A stretch of 43,910 bases of DNA, from positions 1 through 43,910 of the forward strand of contig JALVQN010000052.1 in the NCBI GenBank assembly GCA_027025555.1, given 5' to 3'. Position numbers and translations under genes: made by a program. The first letter of the stretch is position 1; each line of letters starts with the position of its first letter. The notes beneath the pieces were generated by a model. That model was given only the letters and a program-made list of their open reading frames with translations. It did not search any database and was not told the DNA's origin. The stretch comes from Desulfobacterales bacterium. Lineage in GTDB: Bacteria > Desulfobacterota > Desulfobacteria > Desulfobacterales > UBA2156. Of this stretch, positions 1 through 9,104 are shown in pieces.

Positions 1-161
1 GCCGTCTCTTTGGCTTGATTCATGAAATGTTCCACGGCTTCCATGGCCACGCCAACCAGTCCCAGGGCGGCGCCACTTGATGCCAGGCGGCCGAGACCGC
101 CCCGCTTGCCGAGGGTACTGCCGAGGATCAATCCTCCCAGGAGTTTTTCGGCATTAAACAA
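1..161 (-). CDS. DUF533/YebE-like (TerB-type) protein, N-terminal fragment cut by window edge
   Basis: Minus-strand reading from a TTG start at 161 gives MFNAEKLLGGLILGSTLGKRGGLGRLASSGAALGLVGVAMEAVEHFMNQAKETA. AGGGAGG RBS-like sequence lies just upstream (about 171-177). Runs off the left edge and is not in the supplied ORF track. Confidence 0.5.
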   Translation of the reverse strand, partial: MFNAEKLLGGLILGSTLGKRGGLGRLASSGAALGLVGVAMEAVEHFMNQAKET

Positions 162-237
162 AGGGCTTTCCTCCCTTGAAGCAAAAGGGCAAATCGCTGT
201 TTCGGCACAGGCCGAAACCCATGAGCTTTCGGAATCG

Positions 238-266
238 ATTTTGAAAAAGGGGTCCGGGGATGTCAA
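238..266 (-). promoter_or_regulatory. sigma70-type promoter for the left-edge minus-strand gene
   Basis: Minus strand TTGACA (261-266), 17-nt spacer, CAAAAT (238-243). Confidence 0.4.
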
Positions 267-411
267 GGAAAAAGGACATGCCGGTTCGAGCACGGCCCAG
301 GAAAAAATCTCCGCAACGCGTTTCTGAACCCCGTTTGAAGCCGGCCCTTGAAAGGCGCCGCCCCGGAAGATTTTGAAGTGTCGGGCTTTTTATTCGATTG
401 GCGGATTTTTC

Positions 412-440
412 TTGACAAGGGGAAAGGGACCGGCTATGCT
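412..440 (+). promoter_or_regulatory. sigma70-type promoter upstream of transketolase
   Basis: TTGACA (412-417), 17-nt spacer, TATGCT (435-440). Confidence 0.6.
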
Positions 441-517
441 TTTCTGGTCTATACATCTATAAGGATAGACAGAAACAAGATCTGAATACAAATTGTGTGA
501 CCGAGGGGAGGCAGGCC

Positions 518-2410
518 ATGAATTTTCCAATCGATTTAAGCGCGTTTCATACACTGAAATTTTCCCTTTCCCAGAGCGAGCTCACCGAACAGGACCAGAC
601 CCGCTTGCAGGAAAACATCGCCTTGGTCCGGGACAGTATCGTCTTTTTTACGGCCTATGCCAACACCAAGGGGTTGGGCGGCCATACGGGAGGCGCCTAC
701 GATATCGTGCCGGAGCTGTTGATCGTGGATGGGTTCATGAAAGGCAACGATTCCGTGTATCCCGTCTATTTTGATGAAGCGGGCCATCGGGTGGCCATCC
801 AGTACCTCATGGCCGTGCTCAATGGCTATAAACCGCCCGAATCCCTGCTCCATTACCGGGAATTCGGCAGCGGACTCTACGGTCATCCTGAAAGAGACGA
901 TGCCCAGGGCGTCTTTTTCAGCTCGGGGCGCCTGGGTCATCTGTGGAGCTTTGTCAACGGCGTGGCCACCGCCCATCCGGACAAGACCGGGGTCCTTTTC
1001 GGCAGCGACGGCTCCCAACAGGAAGGGGGCGATGCAGAGGCCGCCCGGTACGCGGTGGCCCGGCAACTCAATGTCAAGCTCCTCATTGATGACAACGACG
1101 TGACCATCGCCGGCCATCCCAGCCGGTATCTCAAAGGCTTTGACGTGGAAAAGACCCTGGAGGGCCACGGGCTGACGGTGGATACCGGTTCCGGGGAGGA
1201 CCTCCCGGACCTGTACCGGCGGATTCACCGGGCGCTTGCCACAAAAGGACCCGTGGCGCTGATCAACAAGCGGAAAATGGCCGTGGGAATCCCGGGAATC
1301 GAGGGCACCCCCAAGGCCCATGACGTGATTCCGGTGGAATTTGCCGTGGCGTACTTGAAGGAAAAAGGGCGGCAGGAGGCGGTGCGGGCCCTGGAAACGG
1401 CTGCTCCGAAAAAGCACCCTGTGACGTACCTGGGGAGTACGCCGGAAAAAGCCAAGAACCGGGACAATTTCGGGAAGATTCTTTGTGACATCCTCCAAAA
1501 GATCCCGGATCGCAAGTCCAGGGTATTGGTGGTGGATTCGGACCTGGAAGGGTCCTGCGGGCTCCATCATATCCGAAAAGAGTTTCCCGAGATTTACGTG
1601 CTCGGCGGGATCATGGAACGGAACAATTTTTCGGTGGCGGCCGGGTTCGGTTCGGAAAAGGGGCGCCAGGGCATTTTCGGCACCTTTTCCGCCTTTTTGG
1701 AGATGGTGGTTTCGGAGATCACCATGGGTCGATTGAATCGGGCCAATGTCCTGGCCCATTTTTCCCATGCCGGAGTGGATGACATGGCGGACAACACCTG
1801 CCATTTCGGGATCAACAATTTTTTTGCCGACAACGGCTTGCCTGAAAACGATACCACCCGATTGTACTTCCCGGCCGATTCCAACCAGATGCGGGCCGTC
1901 CTCGAAACGGTGTTTCATGATGAAGGGTTGCGTTTCATCTTCTCCACGCGATCTGCCACGCCCTTTATCCAAGATGCAAAGGGAACGCTTTTTTACGATG
2001 AAAATTACCGTTTTGTGCCGGGCACGGACGAGGTGATCCGGGAAGGGGAGCGGGGATACGTGGTCTCCTACGGCGAGATGCTCTATCGCTGCCTGGATGC
2101 GGTGGAGCGCCTGAAAAACGAGCATATCCAGGTGGGCTTGATCAACAAGCCCACGTTGAATGTGGTCGATGAAAAAATGATGGAAAAATTGACAGACGCC
2201 GAGGTTGTTTTGGTGGTGGAATCCCAGAACGCCAAATCCGGCCTGGGGATGCGCTTCGGCACCTGGCTCCTGGAAAGGGGCTTCAAGGGGCGCTATGCCC
2301 ACATGGGCAGTCTCAGGGAAGGCCGCGGCGGCCTGGCCGAACAGATTCCTTACCAGGGCCTCGGGCCGGATGCCATACGGGAGAAAATCCGGGCCATGTG
2401 TAAAACATAG
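518..2410 (+). CDS. transketolase family protein
   Basis: ORF 497..2410. ATG at 518 preceded by GGGGAGG. ThDP-type motif region GVLFGSDGSQQEGGDAEAARYAVARQLNVKLLIDDNDVTIAGHPS and C-terminal transketolase-like domains. Confidence 0.85.
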   Translation: MNFPIDLSAFHTLKFSLSQSELTEQDQTRLQENIALVRDSIVFFTAYANTKGLGGHTGGAYDIVPELLIVDGFMKGNDSVYPVYFDEAGHRVAIQYLMAVLNGYKPPESLLHYREFGSGLYGHPERDDAQGVFFSSGRLGHLWSFVNGVATAHPDKTGVLFGSDGSQQEGGDAEAARYAVARQLNVKLLIDDNDVTIAGHPSRYLKGFDVEKTLEGHGLTVDTGSGEDLPDLYRRIHRALATKGPVALINKRKMAVGIPGIEGTPKAHDVIPVEFAVAYLKEKGRQEAVRALETAAPKKHPVTYLGSTPEKAKNRDNFGKILCDILQKIPDRKSRVLVVDSDLEGSCGLHHIRKEFPEIYVLGGIMERNNFSVAAGFGSEKGRQGIFGTFSAFLEMVVSEITMGRLNRANVLAHFSHAGVDDMADNTCHFGINNFFADNGLPENDTTRLYFPADSNQMRAVLETVFHDEGLRFIFSTRSATPFIQDAKGTLFYDENYRFVPGTDEVIREGERGYVVSYGEMLYRCLDAVERLKNEHIQVGLINKPTLNVVDEKMMEKLTDAEVVLVVESQNAKSGLGMRFGTWLLERGFKGRYAHMGSLREGRGGLAEQIPYQGLGPDAIREKIRAMCKT

Positions 2411-2507
2411 TGGCTCCGATTCCCATGACGCGCGTGGAATTCAAAGGGCAGGATGTCGGGTCTCAGAGGGGAGGCCTTCGGAAAAAGAAAAAAAGGATGC
2501 CGAGAAC

Positions 2508-3260
2508 GTGATCATCGTCGATCCCAACAATCCCATTCCCAAATACCTTCAAATCAGCACCTGGTTGAGGGAGGCGATTCAACTGGGAAGATATAAAGTG
2601 GGTGAAAAGCTTCCCTCTGAAATTGAATTGTCGCGCATGTGCCGGGTCAATCGCAATACCCTGAGGCAGGCCATCGGCGAGCTGACCGCCGAGGGGTTGC
2701 TCCAGAAGGTGAAGGGCGTGGGCACCTTCGTCTCTTCCAGGGAATCGGTTCCGGTCCGGCATAAACTGAACCGGATTTCCAGCATCGGCATGGAGCTTCA
2801 GCGCTCCGGCATGCGTGAACAGACCCTGATCATCGAGAAGGGCCATGAATCCCCCACCCGAAAAGTGGCCCAACAGCTGGGGTTGAACCCTGACGGTCGG
2901 GTCATCGCCATCCGCCGCCTGCGCTTCGGAGACGAGGTGCCCTTGATTTACGAGGAGACCTTTTTGCCGGCGGATCTTTTCAAAGGCGTGCTGGAGATGG
3001 ATCTGACCGGCTCCATGTACGAAATCTTTACCCGGACGTTCGGTGTGGTTTTGGCCCGGAGCGAACAGAGCATCCGGGCGGTCAACTTGAACAAGAAGAT
3101 TGCCGGGCACTTGGGGCTCAAGCCCAACAGCGCCGCCCTGTATGCGGAAAGCGTGACGTACAATGATCACAACATACCTGTGGAAGTGCTTTGCTGCTAT
3201 TTCAGGGGGGATAAATACGTCTTCGAGGTGGAATTGGGCCAATATCTCTTGACGCCCTAG
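2508..3260 (+). CDS. GntR family transcriptional regulator with UTRA-like effector domain
   Basis: GTG start at 2508 within ORF 2205..3260. wHTH PIPKYLQISTWLREAIQLGRYKVGEKLPSEIELSRMCRVNRNTLRQAIGELTAEGLLQKVKGVGTFV, followed by UTRA-like C-terminus. Confidence 0.85.
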   Translation: MIIVDPNNPIPKYLQISTWLREAIQLGRYKVGEKLPSEIELSRMCRVNRNTLRQAIGELTAEGLLQKVKGVGTFVSSRESVPVRHKLNRISSIGMELQRSGMREQTLIIEKGHESPTRKVAQQLGLNPDGRVIAIRRLRFGDEVPLIYEETFLPADLFKGVLEMDLTGSMYEIFTRTFGVVLARSEQSIRAVNLNKKIAGHLGLKPNSAALYAESVTYNDHNIPVEVLCCYFRGDKYVFEVELGQYLLTP

Positions 3261-3329
3261 GCAAACCAGAAGCAAGAAGGCGCTTCCCGAAAGAACCTCA
3301 CACAACCCTTAACCGTTGCCATAAGGAGG

Positions 3330-4535
3330 ATGTCCATGGAAGAAAAAAATCTACTTGAAAAGCTGGTGGAAGTCAGCCCCGGCATGGAAATCTGGTGGGA
3401 TTCCTCACCGGTCATCTTTAAAAATTGGTGCCGAAAAATGCTCGATAAGGCGGCGCCTCAGGACCGGGAGGTCCTGCAGCGGCAATTCGACCGCATGTAT
3501 GATGAAAATGCGCCGGAAAAACAGCTCTTCCGGGGGGTGACCACCAATCCGCCCCTGTCCTTGCAAGCGATACAGGATGATCCGCCCTACTGGGAAGGGG
3601 TTGCCAAGGAGATCATCCGGGAGAATCCGGGCATCGACACGGAAACCCTGTTTTGGAACCTGTACAAGAGGGTCGTCAAGCGCGGATCGGACATGTATCT
3701 GCCCTTGTTTGAAAAATCCGGGTACAAGGAAGGGTACCTTTCCGGCCAGGTGGACCCGAGAAGCGTTTTCGACAAAGACGCCATGCTGGCCCAGGCCCTT
3801 GAGCTGGCCGCACTCAATCCCAACGTCATGATCAAGGTGCCCGGTTCCAAGCAGGGTTATGAAGTGATCGAAGAGCTGACGGCCCGGGGCATCTCCACGA
3901 ACAACACCTTGACGTTTATCCTGCCCCAGCTGGTGGATTGCGCACGGACCGTCCAGAGGGGCTTGGAAAGGGCCAGGGCAAACAATGTGGATCTGACCCG
4001 GTGGCGTTCGGTGATCACGCACATGGAATCCCGGTACGGCGACCTGGGCGGACTGAGGGACTTTGCAAAGGAAAAGGGCGTCGAACTTACCGAAGGAGAT
4101 GTCCGGTTGGCGGAGCTGGCCATTTTCAAAAAGGCCTATCGATTTCTCGAAGAAAACCGGTTGCCCAGCAAGATGCTCTCCTGCTCCCTCCGGGTCGGAC
4201 CCAAGGTCAATGGAAAGACCCGGATCTGGCACCTGGAAGAAAAGACAGGCGCCGCCATCGTGGTGACCTGCCCGCCGGTCTTTATCGAGCAGCTCATCAA
4301 CTTTGAGAACCCGCAGGATATCGTTTTCGAGAAGGATCGGATCCATGAGGACATCCCGCAAGACGTGTTGGACAAACTCATGCGCGTCCCCTATTTCGAA
4401 AGGGCCTTCGCCGAAGACGGATACACCCGGGATGAATACAATACCCATCCGGCACTGCAGCGCACCGCCGAGCAGTTTTCCAAAGCCACTCAGGAGATGG
4501 TGGCCTTTGCGGAAAAGTGTCTCAACAATGCCTGA
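3330..4535 (+). CDS. transaldolase family protein (about 400 aa)
   Basis: GVTTNPPLSLQAI, PNVMIKVPGSKQGYEVIEELTARGISTNNTLTF; AAGGAGG RBS. Confidence 0.85.
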   Translation: MSMEEKNLLEKLVEVSPGMEIWWDSSPVIFKNWCRKMLDKAAPQDREVLQRQFDRMYDENAPEKQLFRGVTTNPPLSLQAIQDDPPYWEGVAKEIIRENPGIDTETLFWNLYKRVVKRGSDMYLPLFEKSGYKEGYLSGQVDPRSVFDKDAMLAQALELAALNPNVMIKVPGSKQGYEVIEELTARGISTNNTLTFILPQLVDCARTVQRGLERARANNVDLTRWRSVITHMESRYGDLGGLRDFAKEKGVELTEGDVRLAELAIFKKAYRFLEENRLPSKMLSCSLRVGPKVNGKTRIWHLEEKTGAAIVVTCPPVFIEQLINFENPQDIVFEKDRIHEDIPQDVLDKLMRVPYFERAFAEDGYTRDEYNTHPALQRTAEQFSKATQEMVAFAEKCLNNA

Positions 4536-4575
4536 GCCCGTTTCCTAAAAGCCCATAAAAAGAGGAGACCCTCCC

Positions 4576-5688
4576 ATGCAAGTCGGTGTCTTAAAGGAGA
4601 TCAAGCGAAAAGAAAACCGGGTGTCCATGACGCCCGCCGGTGTGGAACAAATGGTCGCCCGGGGGCACCGGGTCCTTGTTGAAAGGTGCGCCGGAGAGGG
4701 TTCCGGTTTTTCCGATGACGAGTATATCAAGGCCGGTGCCGCCATTGCAGCGACCCCCAAGGAGGTCTACGACTCCTGCGAGATGGTCATGAAAGTGAAA
4801 GAACCGTTGCCCGTGGAATACGATCTGATCCGGGAAAGGCAGGTCCTTTTCACCTATTTCCATTTTGCGGCATCGGAAGAACTCACCCGGGCCATCGTGG
4901 CCAGCAAGGCGATCGCCATCGCCTATGAGACCGTGGAAAAGCCCAACGGTTCCCTGCCGCTATTGACTCCCATGAGCGAAGTGGCCGGCCGCATGGCCAT
5001 TCAGGAAGGGGCCAAGTATCTGGAAAAAACCTTAGATGGAAAAGGGGTGTTGCTCAGCGGGGTGCCCGGCGTGGCGTCCGGAACCGTCCTGATCCTCGGG
5101 GGCGGCGTGGTGGGGACCAATGCGGCCAAGATGGCCTGCGGCCTCGGGGCCAAGGTCTATCTCCTGGACAACAACCTCGACCGGTTGCGTTACCTTTCGG
5201 ATGTCATGCCGCCCAATTGTTTTCCCCTCATGTCCAATCCGGCCGCCATCCGGAAGTTGCTGCCGGAAGCCGATCTGGTGGTCGGTGCGGTTTTGATTCC
5301 CGGTGCCATGGCGCCGAAGCTGGTGACCCGGGACATGTTGGGGCTCATGAAAAAAGGATCGGTCATCGTGGATGTGGCCATCGATCAAGGGGGATGCATC
5401 GAAACCGCCAGGCCCACCACCCACGACGACCCGATCTATGAAGTGGACGGCATTATCCACTATTGTGTGGCCAATATGCCGGGTGCTGTGCCCATGACCT
5501 CCACCATGGCATTGACCAACGCCACATTGCCCTATGTCCTGGAGCTTGCGGAAAAAGGGTTTCGGATCGCCGTCAGGAAAAACCCCGATCTGGCCAAGGG
5601 CGTCAACATCATTGACGGTAAAATCACTTACAAGGGCGTGGCCGAGGCCTTTGGATTGGAATACACGCCGCTGGATGCGGTCCTGTAA
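4576..5688 (+). CDS. ald: alanine dehydrogenase
   Basis: MQVGVLKEIKRKENRVSMTPAGVEQMVARGHRVLVE; VKEPLPVEYDLIRERQVLFTYFHFA; VLILGGGVVGTNAAKMACGLGAKVYLLDNN; VANMPGAVPMTSTMALTNATLPY. Confidence 0.95.
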   Translation: MQVGVLKEIKRKENRVSMTPAGVEQMVARGHRVLVERCAGEGSGFSDDEYIKAGAAIAATPKEVYDSCEMVMKVKEPLPVEYDLIRERQVLFTYFHFAASEELTRAIVASKAIAIAYETVEKPNGSLPLLTPMSEVAGRMAIQEGAKYLEKTLDGKGVLLSGVPGVASGTVLILGGGVVGTNAAKMACGLGAKVYLLDNNLDRLRYLSDVMPPNCFPLMSNPAAIRKLLPEADLVVGAVLIPGAMAPKLVTRDMLGLMKKGSVIVDVAIDQGGCIETARPTTHDDPIYEVDGIIHYCVANMPGAVPMTSTMALTNATLPYVLELAEKGFRIAVRKNPDLAKGVNIIDGKITYKGVAEAFGLEYTPLDAVL

Positions 5689-5771
5689 GGGCCCCGGCAT
5701 TTCCGGCGCTGTTTCACATAACCTGATTCAAAGATACATGAACGGCCATATGAAACCATGAGGAGGAAAAA

Positions 5772-6863
5772 ATGGCAAAAGAACTGAAAGACTGGTTTGT
5801 ACCGTGGCTCCTTACGTCCCGGGAGTACAATGTCAGTATCCTGGACAAGGCGTGGGCCAATCCGGAACACGGGCGGCTCATGCTCAATGAAAACCCCATA
5901 CCGCCTTCCGAAAAGGTCGTCCAGGCGGTGACCGACATCATGAGATATGGAAACCGTTATCCCGACAGCTTCCTGAGGCTGCGAACCAAGATCGGAAAGA
6001 TGTACGACCTGGGACCCGAGAATGTGGCCCTGTGCAACGGTTCTTCGGAGACCATCGATGCCATGATGCGGATTTTTCTCCAGCCGGGTGACGAGTTTAT
6101 CCTTTCCACCCCCACCTTCGAACTCTTTCCACCCCGGGCGGAGTTGTGCGGGGGCAAGGTGGTCCAGATTCCGGTTCGCGAAGCGGACCTTCAGTACGAC
6201 GTGGAGGCCATGCTCAACGCCATCAACGAACGGACCAAGCTGATTTTGATCATCAACCCCAACAACCCCACGGGCGTGTTCATCGAGGATGCCGACCTGA
6301 TCCGATTCTGCGAGACCGGCGTGCCCCTGTGTGTGGATGAAGCGTACCTGGATTACAATCCGGACCGGCCCTCCAAGGCCCCCTTGATCAAGAAATATCC
6401 CCATGTCTTTTTGTCGGTGACCTTTTCCAAGGCCTACGGCTTTGCCGGGATTCGCTTCGGGTTTGTTTTGGGCAGCAAGGAAATGATCGATGCCTTCAAC
6501 AGAATGTTTTTACCCTGGAACGTGAGCCTCATGTCCGCGGCAGCGGCCGAGGCCATCATCGACAACCCGGAGGAGGTCAAGGCCAAGGTGGAACACAACA
6601 ACCGGTGGATGGCCATTTTTACCGAGGAGCTCAAGAAACTCGGGCTCAAGCCGTATCCGGCCCATGGGAACTACATGCTCGTGGATGCCACCATGACCGG
6701 GAAGACCACGCAAGAGATCCTCCAGGCCGCCATGGATATGGAGAAGATTTATCTGAAGAAGATCGGAGAAATCCACGGAAAGACCGGCTATTTCAGGGTG
6801 ACACCGGGAACAGACGAAGAAAATGAACGTTTCTTGAAGTTCATCCGGGCCTACTTCGGATAG
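5772..6863 (+). CDS. histidinol-phosphate aminotransferase-like class I/II aminotransferase
   Basis: LILIINPNNPTGVF, VDEAYLDY, SVTFSKAYGFAGIRFGFVLG (PLP lysine region); fold type I aminotransferase. Confidence 0.85.
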   Translation: MAKELKDWFVPWLLTSREYNVSILDKAWANPEHGRLMLNENPIPPSEKVVQAVTDIMRYGNRYPDSFLRLRTKIGKMYDLGPENVALCNGSSETIDAMMRIFLQPGDEFILSTPTFELFPPRAELCGGKVVQIPVREADLQYDVEAMLNAINERTKLILIINPNNPTGVFIEDADLIRFCETGVPLCVDEAYLDYNPDRPSKAPLIKKYPHVFLSVTFSKAYGFAGIRFGFVLGSKEMIDAFNRMFLPWNVSLMSAAAAEAIIDNPEEVKAKVEHNNRWMAIFTEELKKLGLKPYPAHGNYMLVDATMTGKTTQEILQAAMDMEKIYLKKIGEIHGKTGYFRVTPGTDEENERFLKFIRAYFG

Positions 6864-6897
6864 ATATCGGGGTTTCGCCCCTTACCCCTTGGAGATG

Positions 6898-6923
6898 CCC
6901 ACCGGAGGCCTGCTTCCGGTGGG
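6898..6923. other. intergenic hairpin
   Basis: CCCACCGGA (6898-6906) / TCCGGTGGG (6915-6923), 9-bp perfect stem, no following T-tract. Confidence 0.5.
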
Positions 6924-7028
6924 AACGTCTTCATTTCCAAAAAAGGCTCAAGAGCAAAACTTTTGGGTCTTGCGGCCGGGAAGGGGCGCCCTGAAATCGG
7001 ATAAAAGAAAACCGAAAGGTGAAGGACA

Positions 7029-7874
7029 ATGGATACCTATTATGTGGACGGAGTCTTTGTGCCGGAGGACCAGGCCGTCATTTCGGTCAAGGATCTCGCG
7101 GTGCTCAGGGGTTTCGGCGTGTTCGATTTTTTAATCACTTACAACAAGCGGCCCTTTTATCTCGAAGCGCATGTCAAGCGCCTCCAGAATTCGGCCGACA
7201 AGATCGGCCTGAAACTCAACCATACCGGTGCGCAGATCTGTGAAATCGTGGAAGAGACCGTTCGTCGGAACACCCACCATGAGGAGTCGAACATCCGGAT
7301 TCTTTATACCGGCGGCATCAGTTCAGACGGTGTCACCCCGGAAGGAAACGGCAAACTCCTGGTGATGGTGACCCCCAAGCTGGAGCTTCCCGGCTGGTGG
7401 TATACGGACGGGGTCAAGATCATCACCCTTGACATCGAGCGGTTCATCCCCGGCGCCAAAAGCACCAACTACCTGAGCGCCGTCTGGGCCCTTCAACAGG
7501 CCCACCAGGAAGGCGCCATCGAATCCATCTATGTGGACCGGCATCACCGTCTCCTCGAAGGCACCACCACCAATTTCTTCTTTTTCAAAGAAGGCAAACT
7601 GATCACCCCCCCGTCGGACATTTTGCCGGGGATCACCCGGAGTGTCATCCTGGAGCTGGTGAAGGATCATTTCGAGGTCCAGTTGAGGGATGTGCATAAA
7701 GAAGAACTCGAGACCATGGAAGAGGTCTTCATCACGGCCTCCAACAAGGAGGTGGTCCCGGTGATTCAGATCGATCAGACGGGCATCGGAGACGGCAAGC
7801 CCGGGGAAAAGACCCGGAAGGTCATGCGCCTTTTTCAGGAGTATACCACGGCCTACGGACAGGGGAAGGTTTAG
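7029..7874 (+). CDS. PLP-dependent class IV aminotransferase (branched-chain / D-amino acid aminotransferase family)
   Basis: MDTYYVDGVFVPEDQAVISVKDLAVLRGFGVFDFLITYNKRPFYLEAHVKRL; FIPGAKSTNYLSAVWALQQAHQEGAIESIYVD; LEGTTTNFFFF. Confidence 0.88.
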   Translation: MDTYYVDGVFVPEDQAVISVKDLAVLRGFGVFDFLITYNKRPFYLEAHVKRLQNSADKIGLKLNHTGAQICEIVEETVRRNTHHEESNIRILYTGGISSDGVTPEGNGKLLVMVTPKLELPGWWYTDGVKIITLDIERFIPGAKSTNYLSAVWALQQAHQEGAIESIYVDRHHRLLEGTTTNFFFFKEGKLITPPSDILPGITRSVILELVKDHFEVQLRDVHKEELETMEEVFITASNKEVVPVIQIDQTGIGDGKPGEKTRKVMRLFQEYTTAYGQGKV

Positions 7875-7875
7875 C

Positions 7876-9063
7876 ATGGCTTCCATCCAACAGATGCCCG
7901 GCGGCCATCCGCCGTTGACCTGGGCCGAGATCGATCTGAATGCCCTGGCCCACAATTATCGGGAGCTGCGCCGGGTCACTTCTTCCGGAGCAGGTCTCAT
8001 GGCGGTGGTGAAGGCCGATGGGTACGGCCACGGTGCCGTCCGGGTGGCCCGGGTGGCCTTGGCGTGCGGCGCGACTTTTCTGGCGGTGGCGCGGTTCGAC
8101 GAGGCCTTCCGGCTTCGGGAAGCGGGCATCGGGGCCCCGATCCTCTTGTTTGGGTACAGCCTGCCGGATTATGTGGCGTACATGGCGGAAAACGGGATTC
8201 GGGCCTCCATCAACGCCGTGGCTTCGGCAAAAAAGCTGTCCCAAAAGGCGGCATCCCTCGGAAAGACCCTCAAGGTCCATATCAAGATCGATACGGGGAT
8301 GGGGCGCCTCGGGCTCCTCTCCCACGGCCTGGCGCTTAAGACCGATGAGACGAAAGAGATCTCCCAGGCGGTCCAGGAGGTCTTGACCATCGCCGCGTTA
8401 CCCCACCTGGAGGTGGAGGGGATCTTCACCCACTTTGCCAATGCCGACGCCCGGGACAAGCGGCACGCCCGGGGTCAATTTGCCCTGTTCACGGCGCTTC
8501 TCAAGGCGCTTTCTGAAGCCGGATTCCGGGCGCGCTTCCGCCATGCCGCCAACAGTGCGGCCACCATCGAGATGCCGGAGACGCATCTGGATCTCGTTCG
8601 ACCGGGAATCGCCCAGTACGGACTCTGGCCCTCGGATGAAGTGGATAAAAGCAAGATCGCGCTCAAGCCGGCGATGGCCCTGAAATCCCTGGTCATCCAC
8701 GTCAAGTCCGTGGGATCCGGGTTTGCCGTCAGTTACGGGAGCACCTATCGGACACCCCGGCCCACCCGGGTGGCCACCGTTCCCGTGGGGTATGCCGACG
8801 GATTCGACCGGCTCTTGTCTTCCAAGGGGCATATGCTGGTAAAAGGGATGCGCGCCCCCATCATTGGACGGGTGTGCATGGATTTGACCCTGATCGATGT
8901 GGGACACATCCCCCAGGTCGCCCTCGAAGATGAGGTGGTCATCCTGGGCCGGCAGGGAAACGAAGAGATTTCGGCCGATGAAATTGCCGGCCGGGTGGGT
9001 ACCATCAATTATGAGATCGTCTCCTCCCTCACCGCAAGGGTGCCTCGGCGTTATATCGGCTGA
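7876..9063 (+). CDS. alr: alanine racemase
   Basis: WAEIDLNALAHNYRELRRV; MAVVKADGYGHGAVRVARVAL; HIKIDTGMGRLGL; VRPGIAQYGLWPS; PVGYADGFDR. Confidence 0.95.
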   Translation: MASIQQMPGGHPPLTWAEIDLNALAHNYRELRRVTSSGAGLMAVVKADGYGHGAVRVARVALACGATFLAVARFDEAFRLREAGIGAPILLFGYSLPDYVAYMAENGIRASINAVASAKKLSQKAASLGKTLKVHIKIDTGMGRLGLLSHGLALKTDETKEISQAVQEVLTIAALPHLEVEGIFTHFANADARDKRHARGQFALFTALLKALSEAGFRARFRHAANSAATIEMPETHLDLVRPGIAQYGLWPSDEVDKSKIALKPAMALKSLVIHVKSVGSGFAVSYGSTYRTPRPTRVATVPVGYADGFDRLLSSKGHMLVKGMRAPIIGRVCMDLTLIDVGHIPQVALEDEVVILGRQGNEEISADEIAGRVGTINYEIVSSLTARVPRRYIG

Positions 9064-9104
9064 TCCCTTGGGAAAGACCCGGAAAGGGAAACTCTGACCA
9101 CATC

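Noticed and set aside
154-456. 100-aa minus-strand ORF near the left edge
   Set aside because: No recognisable features; overlaps the promoters and the better supported TTG-start frame.
536-2302. 588-aa minus-strand ORF opposite the transketolase
   Set aside because: Shadow ORF from high-GC codon bias; low-complexity His/Gly/Pro-rich translation, no family signal, and the + strand protein is clearly real. The same applies to the other long antisense ORFs (for example 3405..4448, 9051..10478, 19053..20225).
2205-2507. N-terminal extension of the GntR ORF overlapping transketolase
   Set aside because: Translation before GTG 2508 is the out-of-frame reading of the transketolase end; the wHTH domain begins after 2508.
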